Origin: Citromicrobium bathyomarinum
GTDB taxonomy: Bacteria; Pseudomonadota; Alphaproteobacteria; Sphingomonadales; Sphingomonadaceae
DNA length: 64,000 nt
Assembly (NCBI RefSeq): GCF_021021475.1
Contig: NZ_JAINWL010000001.1
Location: forward strand, 434,001 to 498,000
Reading direction: 5' to 3'
Numbering within the stretch: position 1 is the first letter of the stretch; every line of letters starts with the position of its first letter. The notes beneath the pieces are model-generated. The model saw nothing but the letters and a program-made list of their open reading frames with translations, was not told the origin of the DNA and ran no database searches. This document shows, in pieces, positions 16,633-26,987 of the stretch. The translations under genes and the position numbers were made by a program.

Positions 16633-17015
16633 TCGCAATCGTTGAGATGAGATATATCGCCGAACGAGCGCGAAATGGAAGTTCTCTGAATTTCCGTATG
16701 CACAGAATGATTATGCCTCCACACACCCGCGAAGGCTAAGCGCCTGATCAATCAAGTACAGTGGCTGTGAGACGAAATCCTCATAAAATTATCGACAACG
16801 CGGCCCCTTCCTTGCTTCCCCCGTCCCGCGCCGTTCCGCGTTTGCTGACGCAAACGCTCCATGCGCCGCGTGACGTCAGTCGGGTTCCGCCCTTCGACAA
16901 GCTCAGGACGGACCCACTGGCCGGAATGCGCGATGCGCTGCGCGCACCGGCTTCTAACTTGTCGCTTTCTACGAAAGCGCCTGCGTTAGGCGCGTAGGGG
17001 CTTCGCCCCGCCTAT
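16633..17015. other. Gene-free spacer between the retron and the lepA-side repeat
   Basis: No gene is supported. The left part (to about 16760) remains AT-rich like the retron. From about 16800 the composition returns to the genomic norm. The interval contains a dispersed repeat-like segment (CCCTTCGACAAGCTCAGGAC near 16890-16909). Confidence 0.6.
16884..16914. repeat. Short dispersed repeat-like sequence (CCCTTCGACAAGCTCAGGAC type)
   Basis: The sequence resembles a short intergenic repeat I know from Sphingomonadales and other proteobacterial genomes. Only one copy is seen in this window, so the call rests on recall. Related elements in the window are treated separately. Confidence 0.4.
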
Positions 17016-17127
17016 TCCTCCCCCCCCTTTTCAAAGGAGGGGATTGAGGGGTGGTTGCGAGCCGGCAGGCTCGATCTGTGCCAAGGCACCACCCCCAACC
17101 CCCTCCTCTGAAAAGGAGGGGGCTTTA
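17016..17127. repeat. Double-hairpin repeat, copy 1 (3' of lepA)
   Basis: Two G/C-tract hairpins flank a variable centre. The left hairpin is a C-run, TTTTCAAA, then GGAGGGG; the right is CCCCCTCCT-CTGAAA-AGGAGGGGG. Inside are GGAGGGGATTGAGGGGTGG, shared exactly with the trmD copy, and CCACCCCCAACCCCCTCC. The element ends about five bases before the lepA stop, so it may also serve as the transcript's 3' structure. Confidence 0.8.
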
Positions 17128-17131
17128 GGGA

Positions 17132-18967
<1,836 letters not shown>

Positions 18968-19063
18968 TACCGCGTCGCAATAGACACGCGCGCCGCGCCT
19001 GTCAGCATGTTTGAGGGCATGCACGATCTGTCCCGTGTAGGACAGCGGCAATTGAGTGCGCCC

Positions 19064-21751
19064 TCAGGCCGAGCGCCGCTGTTCGCGCTGGATCGAGCGC
19101 TCGACCTCGGGAGCCGGAAGATCGAACTGGCCGCGCTGGTCGCGCCGCAGACGCTGGGCGAAGCGCACACCGATGCGGTTCTCCGCACACCAGCGCACCT
19201 CCGCATCGACCGCCAGCCGCTCGCTCAGCGCGACACGGAAAACCGTGCCCTCGGGCACGTTCCACAGACCTTCGATCAGCGCGCCCTGCGACGAGATATT
19301 GCGGATCGTGCCATTGTAGAAATCCTCGCCGTGCTGCAGCACCACCCGGCGCAGCATCGCCTGGCGCGGCTCGCGCGCGGCGCGCGGGCCGCTGGGGCGG
19401 GCCTTCAGCCCTTCTTCCAGCCGCGCATCGGCCTCTGCAGTGGAGAGCGGCTTGGAATAGATATAGCCCTGGATGTGGCTGCATCCGTGCATCCTGATCA
19501 GCTCTAGCTCGTCGAGCGTTTCGACCCCTTCGGCGGTGGTGTCCATTCCCAGCGCATTGGCAAGGCTGGAGATCGCCGCGATGATCGCGCCATTGCGGCT
19601 GCCCGGCATGGTCGCCCCGCGCACGAAGCCCTGATCGATCTTGATCTTGTCGAACGGCGCGTTCTTCAGATAGCCGAGCGAGGAATAGCCGGTTCCGAAA
19701 TCGTCGAGCGCCAGCCGCACGCCGACCGCCTTGAGCGCGGCGAAGGTCGCATCGGTACCCTCGCTGTCGTCGAGGAACACGCTCTCGGTAATCTCCAGCT
19801 CCAAACGCGAGGGGCAGATGCCCGCCTTCGCAATGGCGTCGGCAATCACCCCGGGCAGCGCCGGATCGGCAAACTGCAGCGGCGACACGTTGACCGCGCA
19901 GCGCACCGATTTCGGCCAGCGAGCCAGATCGCTGCAGGCCTGGCGGATGGCCCATTCGCCCATCGCCACGATCAGCCCCGCATCTTCGGCCACGGGGACG
20001 AATTTTTCCGGGCTGATCCAGCCCTGCTTGGGATGGTTCCAGCGCATCAGCGCCTCGAACCCGCTGATCTCTTCGGTCGCCGTGTTGACCACCGGCTGGT
20101 AATGCAATTGCAGGCCGCCGGTGTCGATCGCCAGCCGCAGCTCTTCTTCCAGCTGGTTACGCTCGCGCGCGGCGACGTGGAGATCGTCGGAGAACACACG
20201 ATAGCGCCCGCGGCCAGCGTCCTTTGCCGCATACAGCGCAAGATCCGCGCTGCGGACCAGCCGCTCGCTGGTGCCGCCATGCTCCGGCGCGATTGCAATC
20301 CCGACCGACGCGCCGATGACGGCACGGTTGCCATCGATCGAATAGGGCTGCGAGAGCGAGTGGATGATATCGTTGCCCAGCTGTTCGAGGCGCGCCTTTT
20401 CGCAGCGCTTCGGGATCAGCACCTGGAACTCGTCACCGCCGATCCGGCCGACCGTGCCGAGATCGCCGACCACCTTTTCCAGCCGCCGCGCGACCTGGTT
20501 GAGCAGGGCATCGCCTGTCGGATGGCCGAAGGTGTCGTTGACGTGCTTGAACCGGTCGAGGTCGAGCATCAGGATCGAGCAGACCCGCTGGGCCGGATTG
20601 CGGTGGGTCAGCAGCTTGGACAGCGCCTGGCTGAGCGCGTGGCGGTTGGCGAGCCCGGTCAGCGAATCGTAAAGCGCCAGGCGAGAGGCGTGCTCGGCGC
20701 TACGCCGACGCTCGGTCAGATCGGTGCCCGAGCCGCGGAAGCCGCAGAAATTCTCGAACGAATCGAAGATCGGCCGACCATTGACCGACCACCACACCGT
20801 GCCATCGCCAGCGCGCCCCTCGCCCCTGACCGGCAGTTCGTGGAACGGGGAGTGGGCCGTGAAGTGGAACTTGATCGTGCGTTCGGCGTCGCGGTCGCTG
20901 GGATCGACCTCGAACACGCTGGTAAACACCTTACCCAGCAGATCTTCGTGATCGAAGCCATAGCGCTCGGCAAAGACTTCGGAGATGTAGACGATCCGCC
21001 CATGCTTGTCGGTTTCCCAGAACCAGCCCTGCCCGGTCGCCTCATAATCGCGCAGGATGTCGATCGAGCGATTGCGGCTGCGCTCTTCCGCCTGCCGCTC
21101 TTCCTCGCTGCGCCGGTCGTAGCGTTCCTGAAACAGGGCGATGCCCACCGCGACAAGGATCGCGAGCGGAAGCGCAACCACGGCCATGTAATCGTCATAG
21201 GCGACGGAGTGAACCGCGATCGGTAGCCAGATCCCGATCTTGACGAACAGCATCGGGAACGGCCGCCCCGCAAGGAACACCGCGGCCATACTTCCCGCAA
21301 GGATCAGCGTAGCGATCCCGAAGCCCAGCGGCAGGCCTCCATGGAACATCCATTCGGCATAGGCATAGCCGACCAGCAGGTGCGGGATCAGGCCGAAGGC
21401 GGTGGTCACCGACAGGCGCCGAACCCTGCCTGTGTCGCGAACGAGCCGGGAGAGGGAGAAAAGCAACGCCGAAAGAAGCACTGCGACCAGCGAGGTGATC
21501 GGCGGATAGGATTGGGCAATCAATCCGTTGCCCAGCGCGCCTGCCAGAGCCATTGCGCCCAGCACGGGCCATTGCGAGGGCAGCGCGGGTGCGTCGTCGC
21601 TCAGGCTCAGCCCTCGCGCGCGCGCGAAAGCATCGGCTTCGTTGCTTTTGGTGGGCAGGCCGCTGCGACGGCGCTCGCTAGCGGTCGCGTCGCCTTCAGG
21701 CGATCGCACCGCTGCCAATGCCCGTCTTTCCGTACGCGTACCCTGCTGCAT
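19064..21751 (-). CDS. Membrane-bound PAS-GGDEF-EAL-PilZ protein (cyclic-di-GMP turnover)
   Basis: This 895-residue protein combines both cyclic-di-GMP activities with a receptor domain. Order: about six transmembrane helices (about 60-210), a PAS domain (about 235-350, with WETDKHGRIVYISE), GGDEF (about 365-525, RIGGDEFQVL intact), EAL (about 540-785, FEALMRWNHP intact plus DDFGTGYSSLGYLK), and a C-terminal PilZ (about 800-890, RAAREPR and NISSQGALI). All signature residues look present, so synthesis, degradation or regulated switching are all possible. PilZ at the end of a GGDEF-EAL protein suggests product feedback, which is inference. It ends 96 bases before lepA. Confidence 0.93.
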   Translation of the reverse strand: MQQGTRTERRALAAVRSPEGDATASERRRSGLPTKSNEADAFARARGLSLSDDAPALPSQWPVLGAMALAGALGNGLIAQSYPPITSLVAVLLSALLFSLSRLVRDTGRVRRLSVTTAFGLIPHLLVGYAYAEWMFHGGLPLGFGIATLILAGSMAAVFLAGRPFPMLFVKIGIWLPIAVHSVAYDDYMAVVALPLAILVAVGIALFQERYDRRSEEERQAEERSRNRSIDILRDYEATGQGWFWETDKHGRIVYISEVFAERYGFDHEDLLGKVFTSVFEVDPSDRDAERTIKFHFTAHSPFHELPVRGEGRAGDGTVWWSVNGRPIFDSFENFCGFRGSGTDLTERRRSAEHASRLALYDSLTGLANRHALSQALSKLLTHRNPAQRVCSILMLDLDRFKHVNDTFGHPTGDALLNQVARRLEKVVGDLGTVGRIGGDEFQVLIPKRCEKARLEQLGNDIIHSLSQPYSIDGNRAVIGASVGIAIAPEHGGTSERLVRSADLALYAAKDAGRGRYRVFSDDLHVAARERNQLEEELRLAIDTGGLQLHYQPVVNTATEEISGFEALMRWNHPKQGWISPEKFVPVAEDAGLIVAMGEWAIRQACSDLARWPKSVRCAVNVSPLQFADPALPGVIADAIAKAGICPSRLELEITESVFLDDSEGTDATFAALKAVGVRLALDDFGTGYSSLGYLKNAPFDKIKIDQGFVRGATMPGSRNGAIIAAISSLANALGMDTTAEGVETLDELELIRMHGCSHIQGYIYSKPLSTAEADARLEEGLKARPSGPRAAREPRQAMLRRVVLQHGEDFYNGTIRNISSQGALIEGLWNVPEGTVFRVALSERLAVDAEVRWCAENRIGVRFAQRLRRDQRGQFDLPAPEVERSIQREQRRSA

Positions 21752-21987
21752 CCTGAATCCTATGCCTGAAACCGGCTGGAGAAGGATTAACCATCGGGGT
21801 TAGCGGCAGGTTAAAGCCGGTTTTGGCGGCCCATGAAGGGCCAACAGACGCCGCGTGCTTGTGTTGCGGCGCAGCAAGCGCCATCACTGCGCTCCCGAGA
21901 GGGAAAAACCGCCTTTGCAGGCTGCGCGAAGCGTCGAAAAACGGCGTCTTTTTCGATTTTTGTTTATAACTTTCAAGGCCTTGAAGA

Positions 21988-22890
21988 ATGATGCGCTTTA
22001 CCGACATGGACCTGCGCCTGCCTGGCTGGGGCCTGTTTGGCGGTGCCGCGCGCAGTCAGCCGAGCAAGCACCTGCGGGGCAAGCCGGGCGGCCCGTTGAG
22101 CGCGGATGTATCGTTCGAGACGGTTGACGGGATTGAGCTGCGGGTGGCGCGCTGGCGGCTCGATGCGCCCTGCGCGCACCCCCCGCTGCTGTTCTTCAAC
22201 GGGATCGGCGCGAACATCGAAGCGGTCGCTCCCTTGGCGGAAACGCTGACCGACCGGGGTTTTATCATGTTCGACATGCCGGGCACGGGGGAATCGCCCG
22301 ATCCGGTGCTGCCGTATAATCCCTTTACCATGAGTTCGACCGCCGCAGGCGTGCTGAAGCGCTTCGGGCTTGAGACGGTCGATGTGATGGGGATGAGCTG
22401 GGGCGGCGCGATGGCGCAGCAATTTGCCCTGCAATACACCAGCCGCGTACGGCGCGTGGTGCTGGCCGCGACCTCCCCAGGCATGCTGATGATCCCGGGC
22501 GACCCGGCGATGCTGGCGCAGATGGCCGATCCCTTCTCTGGCATCAACGCCATGCTGCGCAGCGAATACCTGATGGCGCTGGAGAATGCGGACGAGACAA
22601 GGCGCGCGCGCCATTCCATCGGCAATATCACCGCGCCCAGCAGCACCGGCTATTTCTATCAGCTGATGGCGCTGGCCGGGTGGACCTCGCTGCCTGCCCT
22701 CCCCTTCCTCGACAAGCCGGTGCTGGTGATGATGGGAGAGAACGATCCGATCGTGCCACTCGCCAATGGCAGGCTGCTCGCCGGTGCGATTCCCGATGCC
22801 CGGCTGGAAGTGTTCGAAGGCGCAGGCCACCTGTTCCTGATGACCCACCCCGAGCGGGCGATAGACCTGCTGCGCGAGTTTCTGGGTTAG
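21988..22890 (+). CDS. Alpha/beta hydrolase resembling intracellular PHA depolymerase PhaZ
   Basis: The 300-residue protein has the alpha/beta hydrolase triad: Ser in GMSWGGAMAQQFA, Asp in GENDPIVPL, and His in GAGHLFLMTHPE. FNGIGANIEAV and GYFYQLMALAGWTSLPALPF closely resemble the medium-chain poly(3-hydroxyalkanoate) depolymerase PhaZ of Pseudomonas, which degrades storage granules. No PHA synthase or phasin gene is nearby. A generic esterase remains possible. The N-terminal 45 residues are extra relative to the Pseudomonas protein. Two adjacent ATG codons (21988, 21991) make the exact start uncertain by one residue. Confidence 0.82.
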   Translation: MMRFTDMDLRLPGWGLFGGAARSQPSKHLRGKPGGPLSADVSFETVDGIELRVARWRLDAPCAHPPLLFFNGIGANIEAVAPLAETLTDRGFIMFDMPGTGESPDPVLPYNPFTMSSTAAGVLKRFGLETVDVMGMSWGGAMAQQFALQYTSRVRRVVLAATSPGMLMIPGDPAMLAQMADPFSGINAMLRSEYLMALENADETRRARHSIGNITAPSSTGYFYQLMALAGWTSLPALPFLDKPVLVMMGENDPIVPLANGRLLAGAIPDARLEVFEGAGHLFLMTHPERAIDLLREFLG

Positions 22891-22926
22891 CGCAAACGGC
22901 CACCACCCCGCCGCAGCAGGACCGGA

Positions 22927-23298
22927 TCACTTCCCCGACAGCGCCTCTCCGGCGGCAATCATCGCGTCTGCCATCTGTTCGGATTCGGCCACGCAGCGGG
23001 TCTGGATGCTCTCGTAGTCCTCCGCCACCTCGGCTGCCAGTTCCTCGGTCATGACCGATCGCAGGCTGTCGACGCCCAGTTGCGAGGTCAGCTTGCCGGA
23101 GAAGTAACCGACCAGCGCATAGAGCCCGGTCGCAATCGAGTAGTCGCGGTCCTTCTCGTCCTCATATTGGCCGAGCGAGATGGAGTACACCATCAGACAC
23201 TGCGCATCGTCGCGCACGGATGCGGCGGCCGGTGCGGGCAATGCTGCGGAGGCCGCGGCCAAGGTCGCGATGGCGACGCCCGTTTTGCGAAAGGTCAT
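22927..23298 (-). CDS. Small secreted hypothetical protein
   Basis: The 123-residue protein has a clear signal peptide (basic start MTFRKTG, then an Ala-rich hydrophobic stretch ending PAAA). The mature part has two cysteines (DDAQCLMVYS and IQTRCVAES) that could form a disulfide, and looks helical. I recognise no domain. The start at 23298 is preferred because AGGA lies about six bases upstream; upstream extensions to 23433 are Arg/Ala-rich and implausible. It follows the gene at 23325-23849 by 26 bases, so the two secreted proteins probably form an operon. Confidence 0.7.
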   Translation of the reverse strand: MTFRKTGVAIATLAAASAALPAPAAASVRDDAQCLMVYSISLGQYEDEKDRDYSIATGLYALVGYFSGKLTSQLGVDSLRSVMTEELAAEVAEDYESIQTRCVAESEQMADAMIAAGEALSGK

Positions 23299-23324
23299 GA
23301 AAATCCTGCTCCCCATATGAAATT

Positions 23325-23849
23325 CTATCTGGCCAGCGCGCGCCGCCGCTCGTCTTCCTCCAGCACGCGCAGCGCGGTCCGAAATTCGAGCGCTGCGGTA
23401 CAATGCTCGGGCGGGACGGCCTTGGCGTACCACACGGCATAGCGGCGGTCCGGGATCGAGGATAGCGCGACGGCGAAGGGTGCCCGGGTTGCCTCCGCCA
23501 CCTGACGCCCGGCATCCAGATCCACCCCCAGCGGCGGCAGCGCCCTCATCCGCGCGAAGTCACTGCGCATGCTCGCCTCGATCCTGTCGGACTTGGCGTT
23601 GTCGAGATGGGAATAGCGCTCGATCCCCTTCAGGCTTTCGCGCAGATCCGACACGCCGATCATCAGTTCGATGCACCGCTCCGTGTCCTCGTACACCGTC
23701 TGGCTCATCCGCGAGGAGAGGCAGCGCACCGCATCGGGGTTGCGGTCCACGTTTTCGCTGGTGGTCGAGGCGACGATCGCCGGGCAGTCGTCGGAACCGA
23801 CCGGCGTCGCTCCCGACAGCAGCAACAAGACGAGGAAGCCGGATGGCAT
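23325..23849 (-). CDS. Secreted hypothetical protein
   Basis: The 174-residue protein begins with a short signal peptide (MPSGFLVLLLLSGATPVGS). Its mature part has four cysteines: DDCPAIV, AVRCLSS, ERCIELM and PEHCTAA. This is compatible with an exported, disulfide-bonded helical protein. I recognise no family. It is followed by a second small secreted protein on the same strand. Confidence 0.66.
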   Translation of the reverse strand: MPSGFLVLLLLSGATPVGSDDCPAIVASTTSENVDRNPDAVRCLSSRMSQTVYEDTERCIELMIGVSDLRESLKGIERYSHLDNAKSDRIEASMRSDFARMRALPPLGVDLDAGRQVAEATRAPFAVALSSIPDRRYAVWYAKAVPPEHCTAALEFRTALRVLEEDERRRALAR

Positions 23850-23921
23850 GGCGAAATTCCTTTCGCCAGCAAACCTAGCCCCGGTGCACCGGCCGGAGCC
23901 AGTGACAAGGGCGGTTAGGTT

Positions 23922-25049
23922 TTACACCCGCATCGGCATGAGGACGTACAGCGCCGGGCTGTTCTCGTCCCGACGGATCAACGTGGGAGCACCCGCATCG
24001 GCGAGGTGGAGTTCCACCGTGTCGCTGTCGATCTGGCCAAGGATGTCCTTCAGGTAATTGGCGTTGAAGCCGATCTCGAACCCTTCGGACTTGTACTCGG
24101 CGGCGATCTCTTCGGCCGCAGTGCCGTTGTCGGGACTGGTGACCGACAGCGTCACCTTGTCCTCGTCCAGCCCCATCTTGACCGCGCGGGTCTTTTCCGT
24201 GGCGATGGTCGCGACACGGTCGACGCCCTGGAAAAAGGCCTTGGGGTCGAGCCTGAGCAGCTTGTCATTACCCGTGGGGATCACGCGGCTGTAATCGGGG
24301 AAGGTGCCGTCGATCAGCTTGCTGGTCAGGACCACCCCGCCCTCGCCGCCCAGCGCGAAGCGGATCTTGCTCGCCGAAAGGTCGATCTGGACGTTCGAAT
24401 CGAGCGCTTCTTCAAGCAGCTTGCGCAGTTCGCCGACCGCTTTGCGCGGCACGATCACGTCGGGCATGCCCGCTGCACCCTCGGGCCGGTCGAGCGTGTA
24501 ACGCGCCAGCCGGTGGCCGTCGGTCGCCGCGGCCTTCAGGACCGGGCGCGCCTCGTCCGACACGTGCAGGAAGATGCCGTTCAGGTAATAGCGCGTTTCC
24601 TCGGTGCTGATCGCGAAACGGGTGCGGTCGATCATCTCGGCCAGCTCGCGCGCGGGCAGCTCGAAACTGGTCGGTAGCTCGCCCTCGACGATCACCGGGA
24701 AGTCGTCGCGCGGCAGGGTGGGCAGCTGGAAGCGGCTGCGCCCGGCCTTCACCACCATGCGGTTGTCGGCGGTTTCCAGGCTGACCTGGCTGCCATCGGG
24801 CAGCTTGCGCGCGATGTCGAACAGCAGGTGGGCGGAGACGGTGATCGCCCCGGCGCTCTCGACGCTCGCGGCGGTCATGGTTTCGACCACCTGCAGGTCG
24901 AGGTCGGTCGCCATCACCTTCACGCCGCCGCCTGCGTCGGCGTCGATCAGCACGTTGCTGAGGATCGGGATCGTGTTGCGGCGCTCCACCACGGACTGCA
25001 CGTGGGACAGGCAGCGGAGCAGCGTGGCGCGTTCGATGGTGGCCTTCAT
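23922..25049 (-). CDS. dnaN: DNA polymerase III beta subunit (sliding clamp)
   Basis: DnaN is the ring-shaped processivity clamp that tethers DNA polymerase to DNA. The 375-residue protein has the normal three-domain length. It opens MKATIERATLLRCLSHVQSV and closes with the standard C-terminal ALYVLMPMRV, which forms part of the partner-binding cleft. Family motifs include GTFPDYSRVIP and GFNANYLKDIL. The ATG at 25049 is supported by GAAGGACC upstream. It stands alone here rather than beside dnaA. Confidence 0.96.
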   Translation of the reverse strand: MKATIERATLLRCLSHVQSVVERRNTIPILSNVLIDADAGGGVKVMATDLDLQVVETMTAASVESAGAITVSAHLLFDIARKLPDGSQVSLETADNRMVVKAGRSRFQLPTLPRDDFPVIVEGELPTSFELPARELAEMIDRTRFAISTEETRYYLNGIFLHVSDEARPVLKAAATDGHRLARYTLDRPEGAAGMPDVIVPRKAVGELRKLLEEALDSNVQIDLSASKIRFALGGEGGVVLTSKLIDGTFPDYSRVIPTGNDKLLRLDPKAFFQGVDRVATIATEKTRAVKMGLDEDKVTLSVTSPDNGTAAEEIAAEYKSEGFEIGFNANYLKDILGQIDSDTVELHLADAGAPTLIRRDENSPALYVLMPMRV

Positions 25050-25264
25050 CGGTCCTTCTCTCGTCTCATAAGCGCTTGGAATGCGGCGCGACTCCCCCTC
25101 GAGTCTGCCTTGGCGCGAGAAATCTTATCCGGTTTCCTTATCGCGCCTGCACTTAGGGGCAAGCTGCAAGCGCGAGTCCACCCGGATTGCTGGGGATAAG
25201 GGGTTGAGGGCGGTAAGGCTAGCCGTTGGTGTTGTCGATGCGCGCCAGTCCCGCCCCGCAACAC

Positions 25265-26026
25265 CTAGCCGAGCATCGCCATCCCGCCATTGACGTGCAG
25301 GGTCTGCCCGGTGACGTAGGCTGCCTCGTCGCTGGCGAGGTAGGCCACGGCAGCGCCGATTTCGTCGCCCTCGCCCATGCGGCCCGCCGGAATGCGCGCT
25401 TCGATGGCCGCCTTCTGCTTGTCGTCCAGCGCATCGGTCATCGCGGTGCGGATGAAGCCGGGGGCGACGCAGTTGACGGTGATTCCCCGGGTGGCGAGTT
25501 CCTGCGCAAGGCTTTTCGACATGCCCGTCAGGCCGGCCTTGGCCGCCGAGTAGTTCATCTGCCCGGGATTGCCCGTCGCACCCACGACGCTGGTGATCGA
25601 GATAATCCGGCCATGGCGCGCCTTCATCATCGGGCGGGCGGCGGCGCGCATCAGGCGGAAGGCGGCTTCCAGATTGATCCGGATCACCTGATCCCACTCG
25701 TCGTCCTTCATCCGCATGGCGAGGTTGTCGCGCGTGATCCCGGCATTGTTCACCAGAATGTCGACCTTGCCGAGCGTGTCGATCGTCGCGGGGATCAGCT
25801 CTTCGACACTCGCCGAATTGGACAGGTCGCAGGTGATCTCGACATGCGCGCCGGCATCGTGCGCGTATTCGTCGTTGAGCTGGTCGCGAAACGCGCGCAG
25901 CTTGTCGCCGTTGGAGCCCGACAGCGCGAGGCGCGCGCCCTGCGATGCGAGGGCACGGGCGATCGCCGACCCGATCCCGCCGCTTGCGCCGGTGACCAGC
26001 GCGGTTTTTCCTTCAAGTGAGAACAT
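25265..26026 (-). CDS. fabG: 3-oxoacyl-[acyl-carrier-protein] reductase FabG
   Basis: FabG reduces 3-oxoacyl-ACP with NADPH in fatty acid elongation. The 253-residue short-chain dehydrogenase has TGASGGIG (cofactor loop), VNNAGIT, catalytic Ser in ISITSVVG and YSAAKAG (Tyr and Lys). It ends VNGGMAMLG, like typical FabG. The start overlaps the fabD stop by one base (TGATG), indicating translational coupling. The frame's continuation to 26701 is an antisense-free shadow of fabD and is ignored. Confidence 0.96.
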   Translation of the reverse strand: MFSLEGKTALVTGASGGIGSAIARALASQGARLALSGSNGDKLRAFRDQLNDEYAHDAGAHVEITCDLSNSASVEELIPATIDTLGKVDILVNNAGITRDNLAMRMKDDEWDQVIRINLEAAFRLMRAAARPMMKARHGRIISITSVVGATGNPGQMNYSAAKAGLTGMSKSLAQELATRGITVNCVAPGFIRTAMTDALDDKQKAAIEARIPAGRMGEGDEIGAAVAYLASDEAAYVTGQTLHVNGGMAMLG

Positions 26027-26964
26027 CAGGCCAGTTCCTTCGCCAGCGCTTCGAGGTCTTCCATGGTGATCGCACTGGTCACCTTCGCGTCCTTGTCGGT
26101 GCGGCTGACCATGGGGCCGAGGACCTTGCCGCCCAGCTCCACGAACTGCTCCACCCCGTCCGCGCGCATCGCCAGAACGCTCTCGCGCCAGCGCACGCGG
26201 CCGGTGATCTGATCGACCAGCAGGGCCTTTTCCTCGTCCGAGTCGGCCACCTTCGCGGCCGTCACATTGGCGTAGAGCGGCAAATCCATCGCCGAAGGAG
26301 GCGTGTTTTCCAGCGCCAGCTTCATCCGCTGCGCGGCGGGCTTCATCAGCGAGCAATGGAACGGCGCGGAAACCGCGATCTTGATCGCGCGCTTCACGCC
26401 GTGGTCCTTCGCCATGTCGAGCACCCGGTCGATCGCCTGCGCGTGGCCCGAGAGCACGACCTGCGAGGGGTCGTTGTCGTTGGCGATCTCGCACACCTGA
26501 CCTTCGGCAGCGGCTTCGGCCAGCTTTTGCGCGGTTTCGATATCGGAGCCCAGCAGCGCGGCCATGGAGCCGACGCCGATCGGCACCGCATCCTGCATCG
26601 CGATGCCGCGCAGGCGCAGCAGCTTGGCGGTTTCTGTCAGCGAGAAGGCGTTGACCGCACACAGCGCGGTATATTCGCCCAGCGAATGCCCGGCGACGCA
26701 ATCGCCCGCATCCTTCAGCTTCATGCCGAAGTCCTTCTCCAGCACGCGCAGCGCGGCGATGGCATTGGCCATGATCGCGGGCTGTGCATTGGAGGTCAGC
26801 GTGAGTTCGGCATCAGGCCCTTCGCGCATCAGCGTGAACAGCTTCTGGTTCAGCGCGTCGTCGACTTCCTGAAAGGTCTCGCGCGCGGCGGCGCTGGCTT
26901 CGGCGAGGTCGGCACCCATGCCGACCTTCTGGCTCCCCTGCCCGGGGAAGATGAAAGCTCGCAT
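26026..26964 (-). CDS. fabD: Malonyl-CoA:ACP transacylase FabD
   Basis: FabD moves malonyl groups from CoA to acyl-carrier protein for fatty acid synthesis. The 312-residue protein has FPGQGSQKVGMG at the start, the nucleophile elbow GHSLGEYTAL with the catalytic Ser, and the His in SAPFHCSLM. A strong ribosome-binding site (AAGGAGAT) precedes the ATG at 26964. fabG follows with a one-base overlap. ldcA lies 23 bases upstream on the same strand and may be cotranscribed. Confidence 0.96.
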   Translation of the reverse strand: MRAFIFPGQGSQKVGMGADLAEASAAARETFQEVDDALNQKLFTLMREGPDAELTLTSNAQPAIMANAIAALRVLEKDFGMKLKDAGDCVAGHSLGEYTALCAVNAFSLTETAKLLRLRGIAMQDAVPIGVGSMAALLGSDIETAQKLAEAAAEGQVCEIANDNDPSQVVLSGHAQAIDRVLDMAKDHGVKRAIKIAVSAPFHCSLMKPAAQRMKLALENTPPSAMDLPLYANVTAAKVADSDEEKALLVDQITGRVRWRESVLAMRADGVEQFVELGGKVLGPMVSRTDKDAKVTSAITMEDLEALAKELA

Positions 26965-26987
26965 AATATCTCCTTATCCGCTGCGGC

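Noticed and set aside
16761-16997. 78-codon open frame in the spacer before lepA
   Set aside because: No ribosome-binding site, no domain, and it runs through a dispersed repeat.
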